DNA of 64,000 nt. Origin: Bryopsis sp. KO-2023 (taxonomy: Eukaryota > Chlorophyta > Ulvophyceae > Bryopsidales > Bryopsidaceae). The stretch is from contig BSYQ01000005.1 of NCBI GenBank assembly GCA_030272585.1, positions 868,001 to 932,000 of the forward strand, given 5' to 3'. Below are positions 36,228 to 48,206 of this stretch, one piece after another (positions within the stretch are counted from its first letter, which is position 1; each line of letters begins with the position of its first letter). The notes beneath the pieces were generated by a model. That model searched no databases, had not been told where the DNA came from, and worked only from the letters and a program-made list of their open reading frames with translations. The translations under genes were made by a program, and so were the position numbers.

Positions 36228-36535
36228 TTGTGTGACCTGTTCTAGACAGGTGCCAGGTCGGTCTAAAACAGGTCATATTGGGCGTCACACCGGTCTAAAA
36301 CAGGTCACACGAGTATGACCGTACTAGACAGGCGACAACCTGTCTGGAAAGGTCAAATCCGGTCTAGAAAGGTCAAATCCGGTCTAGAAAAGGTGGCCTT
36401 TACTAGACCGGATTTGACCTTTCTTGGACCGGATTTGACCTTTCCAGACCGGATTTGACCTGTCTAAGAAAGGTCAAATCCGGTCCAGAAAGTGGTTGCC
36501 GGTCCTGTCCGGTCCGGTCCAACGGGTCGGCGCCC
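36228..36535. repeat. Foldback array of AGGTCAAATCCGGTCT words
   Basis: AAAGGTCAAATCCGGTCTAG units occur in direct orientation at 36350-36395 and 36470-36490 and inverted at 36400-36465, with CTAGACAGGT words outside. Termini are not resolved. It abuts the long direct repeat starting at 36543. Confidence 0.6.
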
Positions 36536-36542
36536 AGGTCTG

Positions 36543-37350
36543 CTCGAGAGACCTTAGGCGCTCAGGAACTCACTGACTAGCAGTGACACGACGATGGGGA
36601 GAGACTTTACGGAGGATTTATATCACGAAAAGTAATACTTTTTTTTGGGAGTAGGGCAGTGATCTCGTCATTTTGTTTTATTGAACATAGCTACTCGTCG
36701 CACCGTGAAAAGCTCCATTGCGGAGGGCACTTCAAAAAACGTTTTTGATGGTATTAACAAGGTATTGCCTTGCTCGTTATCGTGCAATTCTTCAAAGATG
36801 CATCATAGGTTGATCTACTAGCATTATGAAGAAATAAAATTAAAAGTAGGGCGAGAATATTTACACAAGACCTTACAGTTGCGAAGAAATAGTAAGAATC
36901 GCGCAAAAACACCGCCTTGGTAAATAAATCAAATAATTAATTGTCGCGTTGTCACAACTGTTTTGTTTTTCTACAAGTGCCCGAAGAGTTTTTTAATTGT
37001 CGAAAAATGAGAGACAAGACCATATCAAAGAAAAAGAAACAAACATTTTTTTTCCCAAAATTATGAAAAGGAGGGGGTTGAAAGTTAACCTCGGGCATTT
37101 AAGTGAAGAGCAGAGTTGTGCCCCGTTTTAACGGCGCACAACTCTGGTGTGGGTGGTATGCGCGTGGGGCTGTGTTTTTGACTCTGATTGCTGAAGTAAA
37201 AAGAAGACTTTCCGAAGATTTCTAAAGTTGTTTTTCTGAAGATTCCCGAAGTCGTTTTTGCGACAACGACAACGACTGTTAACCGTTAACGGCCGTTAAC
37301 TCTGTCGCAAAAACGACTTCGGCACAACTCTGGTGAAGAGTATCTTTTTG
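36543..37350 (+). repeat. Long direct repeat, copy 1 (candidate LTR or duplicated segment)
   Basis: From CTCGAGAGACCTTAGGCG to about 37110, and past a TIR element to about 37350, this matches 42890-43470 almost base for base (for example the shared CACCGTGAAAAGCTCCATTG). Copies differ by substitutions and small indels. The spacing of 5.5 kb and the retroelement remnants nearby suggest LTRs, but TG/CA ends and a primer-binding site were not identified. Confidence 0.6.
37111..37332. mobile_element. 222-bp CAGAGTTGTGC TIR element inside the long repeat
   Basis: Begins CAGAGTTGTGCCCCG and ends CGGCACAACTCTG, with 8-bp TSD GTGAAGAG at 37103-37110 and 37333-37340. The interior has GTCGTTTTTGCGACAACG and CGTTAAC foldbacks like the copy in the LINE. 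It is absent from the second long repeat at 43440-43470, so the insertion came after the duplication. Confidence 0.8.
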
Positions 37351-38650
37351 CAACCTTTTCGGGCCACAACATTGGGGATGGGACTTTGTTCGGTTGTCAA
37401 TGCATTGGAACTCAAACGGAAAGAGACAGATGTCTTATTTCGGAACAGATTTTTAGCGTTGACGTGTGTTTAATATTAACTTTTACGCCTATTGTTTCAC
37501 TTTCCCAGGTGGCATATCGGGGCGATAGCAACTTCACCTGTCAAGTTTGGAAGCAACACTCTAAAGGAAAGGAGACTTCGATTTATCCGAGAGGTCTCAA
37601 ATTTTGTCCCCGTGGGGAAGGGATTGGCTAGGTGTTTATTTTACTAATAAAAGGCTTGATAGAAAAGCGAAAAAAAATAAAAATAAAGAATCTTTTCCGA
37701 GAGTCGGCAATTCTGGACTCTAATGAGTTATGCGGGTAATTATGTCCGCTTGACCTTTCTGAAGTCGAAATATATATACTCTTTTTGAAGCTTTCGATTG
37801 TACTATTCAACGAATATTAAAGATTGGTTACCAGAGAGCGTTTTTTCAGTGGGCGAACGACTTTGTTCTGCGGAGGGTCAAGGAAAATAAAAGCATGGAC
37901 CTATACCCATCCGAGTGCAAACCCCGTTGTCCTCAACATAATTTGCTCACTATTTTTTTTGAAGTTGGCCCTCTACAATGATAATCCTTGTTGTTATCTT
38001 TTGAAGACCAAATCAGGCCGAAGTAGGGGTGTTACTTTGGAATTGAATTTTTATTACTAGTAGCGTGTCAGTGCCATCCATATTTGTAACCACAAAATCG
38101 AGGTTGTTCCGTGAAGGAAGTCCGGTACAGAAAGACTATTGTCCTTCGAAAGTGTTTACAAGAGTACCTCCAAAATAACACCTACTTCTACAACGCCCTT
38201 CCATTATAAAATAGACGAAGATTAGCTTCCCACTAACTTCCTCCTATGTGTAAACTACCTTCTAATGACACCAATAATCAATTTAATCGTCATCCCTTTT
38301 TGAAGGACTCTTTCCTATACCTCTTCCACACAAGTCTTTCCTTTTGCAACCTTCTAGTATTAATCAACCTCTATTCTCGACTACACATATTTCAAAATCG
38401 AGGTGGTAATATTCAGCCCAGTTGATTTCGTTGGAAATGCAATTAGGTACTTCGAGAATTACGAGAAGGCGAAAAAAGTTAGAAAAGAAGGTGGTTTCAA
38501 GCTTACAGTGGATGAGACTTTTTTCCCGGATGAAGAGTCTAGATGAGATGCATGCGAGTGTTGCACTCTGGTTGAGTCATACTGATTGAGTCATATTGGT
38601 TGTCGGACATGGGTCGTTTCAGGATGATGACGTCACGGCGTCAAGTGTTA

Positions 38651-40035
38651 CCGTAAATTCCCGGCAATAGTATCCACCCACCGTTAGTATCCACCCTATT
38701 TTCAGAGGTCGTTTTCACGTTAGTACACACTACCCGCTGTTAGTATCCCACCCTGCCCCACAAAATCAAGAACCCATCCCTCGACGCGATCTCCAACAGC
38801 GCGGGGACGCACCCCACATGTTTGCGCGACCGAGTATGCGGAGCCACCTCGATGATGAAGTAAAAAATTATATCGGGCTGGTGGTACATCTATATCGATA
38901 ATTCCAGGTGGATGTACTTTAGTAGTCCAACTGTTAGGTGTCGGGGTAAGATAAGTCTACAGCCTCCTTCGTGATCTCTGGAACCTTGGATGGGGAATCC
39001 GTCCAACCATTTGTATACCAAAGGTGGTAATTTGCGGGCACCTCCCTTCTGACTTGTTTGCCACTGGATTGAACGGGCTTGACAATTTCACCAGACACAA
39101 TCCAAAATGCTTTTCGTGCTTGTGGTTTGGTGGAAAGTTCTGGTACCGTGTTTGAAGAGGCAGTTCAGGATTTAAGGAAGGCGTATGTAGAGTAAAGGAT
39201 CGATTGGTGTTTTTTTTTAAATGAGCTTGGGGACTCAGATTGAATTTCTGATTGTTGAACTTTTCTCTTATAACAAATGATTTTTACCCTACAAATCATT
39301 TTCTGATTGGTCAGAACCATGTTTTTGATACGAGGTGACGAGCAGTCATGGGCTGGGACCCCTGTGCACAGGACAGGACAGAACAGACTGTCTGTTCTGT
39401 GCACAGGGTCAGACCTGTGCGCACAGGCGCACAGACTTCACAGCACAGGACAGACCGTGTCTGTGCACGTGTCTGTGCACTTTCTGTGCAGATTCTGCGC
39501 GCTTTCTGTGCACTTTCTGTGCACTTTCTGTCCTGTGTTGTACAGTCTGTGCGCCTGTGCGCACAGGTCCGACTCTGTTCTGCGCACAGACAGTCTGTTC
39601 TGTTCTGGCCTGTGGAATTGCGCTCCACAGGACAGAACAGCACAGGGTGCACAGAACCTGTACAGAACCCTGTTCTGTGCGATGCACAGAACAGGGGTCT
39701 GTCCTGTGCAGCCCACCACTGGTGACGAGGTTAGTGTCTAGATATCCCATCGGTGAGTTAGTGTGTCACTCTAGAGTAAGGGGATAGTGTGTGATGGACG
39801 GTATTTAAGGGGTTGTATTTTTGACGTTGTGTAACCTTTGGGGCTGGGTTAGCTCTTGTTTCGTGTTCCCACGTTCCACCCTCCTCCACTTGGAGAAGGG
39901 CCCCTATCTACCCTTCCCCCTCAGGGGGAAGGGCCCCTAACAGTTTGTATCCACTCTCCACCTTTAGTATCCAGGACGGCTTTTCCAGGGTCAAAATTAA
40001 GTTTGTATCCGGATACTATTGCCGACAATTTACGG
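38651..40035. mobile_element. Tc1/mariner-like element (25-bp TIRs, TA target), 1385 bp with a nested insertion
   Basis: Left end CCGTAAATTCCCGGCAATAG (continuing TATCC) and right end GGATACTATTGCCGACAATT (continuing TACGG) are inverted repeats matching at 23 of 25 positions. A TA dinucleotide lies directly outside each end (38649-38650, 40036-40037). Subterminal TAGTATCCAC motifs recur. The 379-bp element at 39343 is inserted within; without it the element is about 1.0 kb. No intact transposase frame was found. Confidence 0.7.
39343..39721. mobile_element. 379-bp CTGTGC-word TIR element (hAT-like)
   Basis: The TIRs are CAGTCATGGGCTG and CAGCCCACCACTG (11 of 13 matching), and the exact 8-bp TSD GTGACGAG is at 39335-39342 and 39722-39729. 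The interior consists almost wholly of CTGTGC/GCACAG and CAGAACAG words, direct and inverted. Open frames across it are by-products of the repeats. Confidence 0.85.
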
Positions 40036-40400
40036 TAAATAAGGCACACACGTTTTCATTGCAATTATTGCTTATTGTTTATCGCTCCTCCCCTCTCTCA
40101 CGAGTCTCCCACCACCACACCCCTCTTCACAACGCTCGGTCACAGCCGGGCGTTACATGACCGCTCTCGTATATTTTTTTTGCCAGGTTGTCGGTCCGGC
40201 CCGGTACTCATTGGGACCGGACCAAGGTAACAATGTATTCGAGTAAGCTTGTAAGTAACTCTTGATATTCGTGTTTCCGTGGTTCTAGACGTAATTCTAC
40301 CGTTTTCTATTCTTCTCCCGTGTTTTTATCATTTTCCCCCCGAGTACAGTCCCCCCGTCAATCCAAAACATCCCTGTACAATTGGTTGGGGGAAATTTAG

Positions 40401-42880
40401 ATGAACTTTACCTCCAAGAAAGGCAAGAAGGGAATCCCTTCCGAGGATCCATGGAGTATGAGTGGATGCGGAATGCTCTCGTCAATTGATAGAGTGCACG
40501 GATATAAAGAAATGTGCTTGACAACGCCCCCCCGACGCCAAAGGAAGAGGGTTGCCTGCAGAAAAGCCCTTTTTAGAGTTAAAGCTATGTGAAGAACGCC
40601 TCCAGGGGAGGAATCAAAAGAAGGTGAGGGTAGTCCATATGTTTATAATAGTATTTCAGACTCGCACAAAAGAAATGATGCCTACAGACTTCATACGCCA
40701 AGTTGAAACGATGCCAAAATCCAAGAAGAAATTGGTAATGACAGGAAGGTCTTTGGCTGTCACGGCTGCAATAACATTGGCACACCCTCCAGTTCAAGTG
40801 ATATTGAGAGCGAGGGGGTTGCGGACGTAATTGAAGTGAACTACTTAACATTGCAACACAACCTTAGAAGCAAGAGAAACAAGAGAGGAATCGTCCACAA
40901 CGATTCTCACTAGTTTTCGCACCAGGGGGCAAAGGATCGACTTGCGACGGGCAAGGCCCAACTTTGAGAATAGTGATTAAAGCAGCCTCACTCCTTGAAG
41001 CATAGTTGCGTCCTTGTCCGAATAATAACCATGTGGCGCTCCATTGCGGAAACACTCGACGAATTCCCGAATTCCCGAATTCCCGAATTCAAGAAAATCC
41101 CAGACCATCGTTGCCAGAAAACCAGAGTCGGCAGCCCAGTGTGGAGGAAAGGGTAGAAGCCATTTTGAAACCTTTAAGAGAATCTAGAGATGCGAAAAAG
41201 ATATGCGGAGGCGGATAACAAATACGAGGAAGGTTTGAGACAACTGGGACCCTCGTCTCCGATAATTCTGAAAAAAGATATGATCTGTCGGAGGGCAGCG
41301 GTGGCAATGCAGTTGAGAAAATATGTGGATGTGGTGGAGATGTTCCAGGATCCCTACGAAACTTTTTTTTCTTGGACGGATCCTTAGAACTCTACCTAGT
41401 ATCCCTGTCTTTTTCTTAAATTTCAACTCCAAATTCCGTTAAGATTTTTTCTCCGTAGTAGTTCTAGTATATTTCGGAAGGATGCCGACGTCGACAATTG
41501 AAAAAAAATTCCCTGATCGCAATTCACATTGAATTGTGGGAATGGGGCTCTACGGCTTTATCAAGTAGTACGGACCTATTTGGACGATGACCCCTTTTGG
41601 CGCCAACAAGTTATTGCAATAAATTTGAGGAGGCCTTTTAAACATGTTTGATTGCCCCAATTCAAGACATAATTTTCACATATTTTTCTTTCACGCCCAC
41701 GAGCAGGGTCAAGTTGAGATTAATGTTGGTGGTCGCAACCGAAAACGTCGACAGGAGACAACAAAGACGACCACCCTCCGCTACAACTTGAAAAGTATCT
41801 GCTAAGGGTTTTGACTCACAACAAATTGCACGGAAGAGGAAAGTTAAGACTCTCTAGCAAGAGAATAAGAAACTAGAGGGTACGTGGAAGAGAAAAGCCG
41901 CGACTCTCTAGGAGAAAAAAAGATTGGCGATATATGTCGGGCGAGGCAGGTTTGCCGATGCGTTGAAAGCAACCATTGACAAGTTGTGAACGTAAGGAGC
42001 TTGAGTGTTACAGCCGTCCCAGCCAGTCGACATTGAGATTAAGGAGCTTGAGATTATTATCCCACACGTCGTGTGCAGCAAGGGGGTTGTCAAGTTTGGT
42101 GAAAAAAGAAAGGAACGGACTAATGCTTAAAAAAAAGGCTCTTCCCGAAGGCTCATAGATAATCGGATTCATTGAAGCTGTATATTGAAGAGTACAGGAA
42201 TAAACTCCTATCACGAAGTAATCGGGTATAAATATGTTCCACCCATATTGAGGCAGAAGCAAAAGTTATCAAGGTATTAACCTTACCGAAGAGCAGTGCT
42301 TTTACACTCGCTCTTTGTGTAGCGGCTCCAAGGACTGTAACACTTTGTTTTTTGTTGTTTTTGTCGAAGCTTGTATTTGATGTTCAGGATCCGCCCGCGC
42401 TTATTTCTTTTGTCCTCCAGATACCTCTTTTGGTCTTTGTTGGTATTGATCAGTGCCCACGTCATCATGTTCGACTTACTCCAGACGGTCGCACAAATGA
42501 GGGCTCAATACAGAGGAGTTTTAATACAATATCGAATCAGATACAGATCGTCATCGCAATAAAAAAATAAAAGATTGCATGCCAGGAGAAGATGTTCTTG
42601 CTGCAGGGAAGGTCACCGGCTTCGAATCTTGGCTTGTGGATACTTTTTTTTAAACAGAATTTGTTGTCAGAGTGGGAGTTGAGACAGACATCTAATCATC
42701 ATTGAAAGCACAAATACAAAAAAAGAAACACAATCTTCGAGATCTGGATGACAACCTCAAACGAAGAAATTACAGTTCCGCTATATCTAAAGGCAAAAAC
42801 CTGACTCAATGCACTTTTTCCTATCCTGCTCAAACCAAACTATATTATATTCATTATTACTAGTAACTTTGAGAAAGAGA
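40401..42880. other. Decayed coding-like sequence, probably retroelement remains
   Basis: Short protein-like stretches occur (for example 41105-41215, with VEERVEAILKPLRESRDAKK, continuing in another frame at 41190-41387). They are broken by frameshifts and stops, and no domain is recognisable. Position between the long direct repeats suggests degenerate retroelement interior. Confidence 0.3.
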
Positions 42881-42889
42881 TCATCATCC

Positions 42890-43470
42890 CTCGAGAGACC
42901 TTGGGCGCTCAGGAACTCACTAACTAGTAGTGACATGGCTTCGTTCACGATGGGCAGAGACTTTACGGATTTATATCACTACAAGTAATACTTTTTTTTG
43001 GGAAAAGGGCAGTGATTTCGTCTTTTTCTTTTATTGAACATAGCTACTCGTCGCACCGTGAAAAGCTCCATTGCGGAGGGCACTTCAAAAAACGTTTTTG
43101 ATGGTATTAACAAGGTATTGCCTTGCTCGTTATCGTGCAATTCTTCAAAGATGCATCATAGGTTGATCTACTAGCATTATGAAGAAATAAAATTAAAAGT
43201 AGGGCGAGAATAGTTTATTACCCAAGACCTTACAGTTGCGAAAAAATATTAAAAATCGTGCAAAATTATCGCCTTAGTAAATAAATCAAATAATTAATTG
43301 GCGCGTTATCACAGCTGTTTCGTTTTTTTACAGGCGCGCGAAGGGATTGTCGAAAAATGAGAGACAAGACCATATTAAAGAAAAAGAAACAAACATTTTT
43401 TTTCAAAATTATGAAAAGGAGGGGGTTGAAAGTTAACCTCGGGCATTTTAGCGAAGAGTGTTTTTTTCGC
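42890..43470 (+). repeat. Long direct repeat, copy 2
   Basis: Starts CTCGAGAGACCTTGGGCG and parallels 36543-37110. Near its end a GAGGGGGTTGAAAGTTAACC segment is repeated three times (about 43420-43500), an expansion absent from copy 1. Confidence 0.6.
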
Positions 43471-44359
43471 AAAGGAGGGGGTTGAAAGTTAACCTCGAGC
43501 ATTTAAGTGAGAGTTATTTATTTTCAAAGGAGGGGGGTGTTTTGCTTTTTACAAGCGGTTCGAAGGTAGGATTTTTGAGCTAGATACCTGAGGCATCATA
43601 CCTCCAACCTGGTGGCAAGCAAATGGAAGAAAGTATTGAGGAATTCGTTGCTTGGATGCACAACGACTGCAAGCCAATACGATATATAATACGATGGTCT
43701 GGTTTGACAAGCTCATTACAAAGTTGAAAGGCATGTTGCAAATCGTCCTAAGAAATTTTTACTCGAGAGGGGCGTTATCTTTCAAAACATTGTTTCTTCA
43801 AAGGGAAGGGTGAAAGAGGGGTCTTAAAAATAAATGTCACCACCACATACTAAGTGGAGGAATTCACTAGATGTGTTGGGGGATGACAAGTTGAATCTCC
43901 CGTGACAAGAGCACACGTAAGAGCTACGTTAAGTTCTTGCATGAAGTTAAATAGTGGTTGAAACCTTAATTGTTCTCGTGGTCAGGGTTGGACTTGGAAC
44001 TCGTTGTATTGAGATTATAGATGTTTGTATGGTATAAGCGGTATCATCAACAACTTACGGTTTGGTTAGTGCTGATGTTACGACTAGTCGCACGTGACTT
44101 CCGGTTGTTTTCTCTAAACTTTATTTTAAACTCACACCCGTTAAATTCTTGTGCGGAAAGGTTGGACTTCCGGCATTTGTGGGACAAATTTCTAGATTGA
44201 GTGATAATTTTCGAGGGCCAGCAATTCACAATTCTCTTGTTGAAAAAGAATGGTTTTGTGGTAGGATACTTAGTCAAGAGCCCTCACACAGCATCATGTT
44301 ACCCGACTATTTTTATTGTATCTTCGTACTTGATACTCAATAGGTACGGGTCTATATGA

Positions 44360-44857
44360 ATGGCGAAGATTTCCCCGGACATACCAACTCCTCCAGAAGT
44401 CACACATCTTGGACAATGTCCATACTACTTTAGAACGCAATGGATGAGGAATTGTTCCTCATATATATTGTATATTGTTCCTGCCGAAGATTTCGAGCGA
44501 GGTAGAGTGGGCAAGCAAATGGTTCGCCCATTCATGGGATACTTGGACGATTACAACCGGCCCAGTGATATTCCTCAACACTTGATTCCCAAGTACTGGT
44601 TGCGTTTTACGCACGAGGATAAGGTCCTAGACCCTATCGCATCTTTCTAATTGCTTGACGAAGATACATATGACGTGACCAGGCGCTTGGCTGGACGCTA
44701 CATTATGCAAGGCGGCAAGCTATACTTCGTGGATCGTAAAGACAACTGGAGGTTGGCGGTGCCAGCAGTTTTGGTATCGGTAATTTTGAACAAAGCTCAT
44801 GACAGACTGGGGCGGACTAAAGACCCACACATATGCTGGCATAGGCATAAGAAATAA
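44360..44857 (+). pseudogene. Ty3-type retrotransposon integrase remnant
   Basis: Two short frames. The first (44360-44650) ends in a stop. The second (44651-44857) reads GRYIMQGGKLYFVDRKDNWR, then LAVPAVLVSVILNKAHDRLG, matching the start of the H2C2 zinc-binding domain ahead of the Ty3/gypsy integrase core (pattern: GKLY, VP, ILxxAHD, GH). The catalytic core was not found. Non-functional. Confidence 0.5.
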
Positions 44858-45409
44858 CCACTACATGAACGTGGAAAATCGTGGAACAATTGGACCAAGC
44901 TATGTTGAAACGACCTCAAAAATTGTTATTTTTCACCCAGAGGCATTATAAGGAGAAATGAAAGGTGGGTAAGCTTGTGAGTTTTTCAAAGATAATGTTT
45001 TGCTTAACATATATTTTTTTTCACTACAAAGAAGATCACCTTTGACAAAATCAACACTACAATGAGAAGGATTTAATTGAGAGGGGCAAGGGACCTGAAA
45101 ATTGATCGATAATTTTGAAGCACTTGACCAATGCTATGATATCTTTTCTTGTACCGGACGTTGACACACTTATTCTGATCTTACTTTTGTTTTACGGGTT
45201 GCCCTTTAACAAAGTTGTGCCTATTGATAGTCAAACATTAACAACGCTCAAACGCTAGGTACCGGTCCGACGAGGATCTCTTGAAGGTGAAAGTATGTTG
45301 CTTGAATTTTCGTCATGCCCAATGAAAACGCCACCAATGCCCCCACCGGTTGGACTCGACCACATTGGATTCTATTATTGACTTACCCTTTGCCATACGG
45401 GCTCCGGAA

Positions 45410-45874
45410 CAGAGATAGGACTTGGGCCAAATTTTTGGTCCGACTCCGGTCCGGTCCGGTTACGGTCGGGTTACGGTCACCGTACTACGGCCGTAACTCC
45501 GTACCGTAACCGGAGTAATATGTTGTTTTTACGGTACGGAACAGGTACGGTATAACTACGGTAGGCCCTAAATCACCGTGAAGTAGCGTGGTTCAGTGCT
45601 AAAGCGTTAGGCTGCAGTCAGTAGGGTCGCGGGTTCGAATCCCCCTGGGTTCCTTTGGAATCGCGGGACCCTGCGGGGGTCACTTTCTACGGTTTACGGT
45701 TGTTACGGCCGTTACGGTCGTTACGGTCCGGTACGGAGCGGTACGGAGTGGTACGGTGCTACGGTTACGGCCGTAAAAGTACGATTTTCTGACGAAAATT
45801 GTACTCCGGTTACGGTCCGGTTACGGTGGTTACGGTCCGGTTACGGTGACCGTAACCGTAAAGTCCTATCTCTG
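45410..45874 (+). mobile_element. 465-bp TIR element, copy B
   Basis: CAGAGATAGGACTT to AAGTCCTATCTCTG with exact 8-bp TSD CTCCGGAA (45402-45409, 45875-45882). Nearly identical to copy C. The internal tRNA-like module spans about 45583-45655, with A-box-like GTGGTTCAGTGC and B box GGGTTCGAATCCC (45630-45642). The flanks are long runs of GTTACGG/CCGTAAC words. Confidence 0.9.
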
Positions 45875-46027
45875 CTCCGGAAGCCCGTGCGAGGGACGCT
45901 TGTCTCGCCGCCATGCGAGGAAGATTTGATTATGATATGTTCAAATAATCGACAAAACTGGACGAGGAAAAAGAAGGTGGTGGAAAAAGAAATAATATCA
46001 AGCTCATATTCTTTCTCAAGTCGCATA

Positions 46028-46492
46028 CAGAGATAGGACTTGGGCCAAATTTTTGGTCCGACTCCGGTCCGGTCCGGTTACGGTCGGGTTACGGTCACCG
46101 TACTACGGCCGTAACTCCGTACCGTAACCGGAGTAATATGTTGTTTTTACGGTACGGAACAGGTACGGTATAACTACGGTAGGCCCTAAATCATCGTGAA
46201 GTAGCGTGGTTCAGTGCTAAAGCGTTAGGCTGCAGTCAGTAGGGTCGCGGGTTCGAATCCCCCTGGGTTCCTTTGGAATCGCGGGACCCTGCGGGGGTCA
46301 CTTTCTACGGTTTACGGTTGTTACGGCCGTTACGGTCGTTACGGTCCGGTACGGAGCGGTACGGAGTGGTACGGTGCTACGGTTACGGCCGTAAAAGTAC
46401 GATTTTCTGACGAAAATTGTACTCCGGTTACGGTCCGGTTACGGTGGTTACGGTCCGGTTACGGTGACCGTAACCGTAAAGTCCTATCTCTG
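46028..46492 (+). mobile_element. 465-bp TIR element, copy C
   Basis: Same ends and length as copy B; TSD GTCGCATA/GTCGTATA (7 of 8; 46020-46027, 46493-46500). By eye only one base differs from copy B in the compared core (CATCGTGAAG versus CACCGTGAAG). The near-identity suggests recent movement. Confidence 0.88.
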
Positions 46493-46500
46493 GTCGTATA

Positions 46501-48048
46501 ATGAAATGCGTCATTGCTCAATTATTCAATGCCACGCTGGAAGGTGAGAGACTCCCACTTAGACCCTTGAAACTTTAAGGTGTGCTTCTACATGAGTAAG
46601 ACGTTTAGTTGTTCGCGTGCGGGTCTGCATCGTCTTCGGACTATAAGAGTATGTTGCTCTTGAGCTCATCTAAAAGCACCATAAGAAGAGGACAAGTTTG
46701 CTTGCACGAAACCCCTCTCAGAATCAGAACAGAACAAATATATTGCAGCTATTCTCTCATCATTCCATAATCCCATCCAAAGGCATCCAAATACAATTAT
46801 CATATTAATTATTCGCTCGTTAGGTATGTGGCTATCTTGCCACATAGTGAGCTAATGTTGATATTAGAGGTACTAAAACCATTATCTCAAGCATTTTCCA
46901 CGTATATTTTCTCGGATTGCAACAACAATAATATTTTAGTTTTCAACATTACTCTACAGAAAGTCATGGCATTGATAAAAAGAGAATATTGTCCTTAGGA
47001 CAACGGAGTTGGATCGAAAGATACGAGAGGTATGAATTTATAATTTGAAACCGTTTTACACAAAAGGAATATATATATCAAGATATCGCAAGATCAATTC
47101 CCAAACGGTCGGGTTTCATGAAACATACTCGTAGGAAATTGAAATAAGCGTGGAATCTAAGGCCACAACTACAATATACCATATCTGCACATAAAAATCA
47201 TCCCTACAGTAGTATTTTCCAGTAGCGGCAAACCCCATCCCTTTTTGTCATGTGCAACACTACTATGCTTGGTGCACAACTATTTTATCACTCCTTACTT
47301 TCCTATGGTCTTTTTTATTTTTCCCCTGATAAGTGGCGGAGAATAATCTTGTGCAAACAAAGATTACGATTGGGTACAAGATAACTTGAAAGTAAAGATG
47401 GATAAAAGAAATTGATTTAGAATATTATCAAATGATTGAGCCAACAATAAGCTGTGATTCTACAATCATGCACCACAATGCATGGATACAAGACTAATTC
47501 GCACACACACACGTGTAGAGTATATCTTCGTAAATATGATTTTTTTCCGAAGCATTATAGGCAACATGCTCCACTAGCTTGCTCCAAATAGCTATCATAA
47601 GGAGAAAGAGCTCAAGCATTACCATCCTGACAGTTTTGTTTTGAAGCCTTTTGGCATTTGGTGCTATCCATACCTTTCCCACATCCCTGTTGAACGTAGA
47701 TACCACCAAGTGGATCACTATTCCAAAATTTTTCTTAGAGAGATGGACTATTTAACTTCATGTCTCGTCTAGCCTTTCTGAACCTTCTTGCTCCTATATC
47801 AAATGCTTGGGTTGACCATTGAGAGAAAGCGAAGAGAGTCTCATCTTATTAAAATAAGGATGCCTTAAATCTTCTCTTGCCTAAGAACGAAAGCCAAGTA
47901 CAACCCTCCGCAAGGTTGAAAATAAATATATGTGGATAAAGCAAGCGCGGACCCACACGGTAAAATATAAAGCAATACTACCATATGGAATTAGGTGCGA
48001 CACAAGTCGTTGAAATTGGTATTTTCGTAAATTCATAGGATAAATGTG

Positions 48049-48084
<36 letters not shown>

Positions 48085-48206
48085 TACGTCGTTTCGAAGA
48101 AAGTAATTTGTTCTACCCCCACATAGTGGGTTTACTAACCCAAAAAGGATATAAAGCTTTACAATCTTGTTTTTCAAACTCATTATGGAATATTAACGCC
48201 ACTTAC
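46501..48206. other. Intergenic, nothing recognised
   Basis: A/T-rich sequence with frequent stops. An (ATT)n microsatellite lies at about 48047-48084. Confidence 0.5.
48047..48084. repeat. (ATT)n microsatellite
   Basis: About twelve ATT units; on minus it reads as an Asn run. Confidence 0.9.

Noticed and set aside
39311-39787. Several overlapping 90-150-codon frames on both strands
   Set aside because: All are by-products of the CTGTGC-word repeats of the 379-bp TIR element; Cys/His/Thr-rich repeats without a fold.
45583-45655. Possible true tRNA gene in the 465-bp element
   Set aside because: A and B boxes are good but acceptor and anticodon stems do not pair convincingly; the same module sits in all three mobile copies, so it is an element part.
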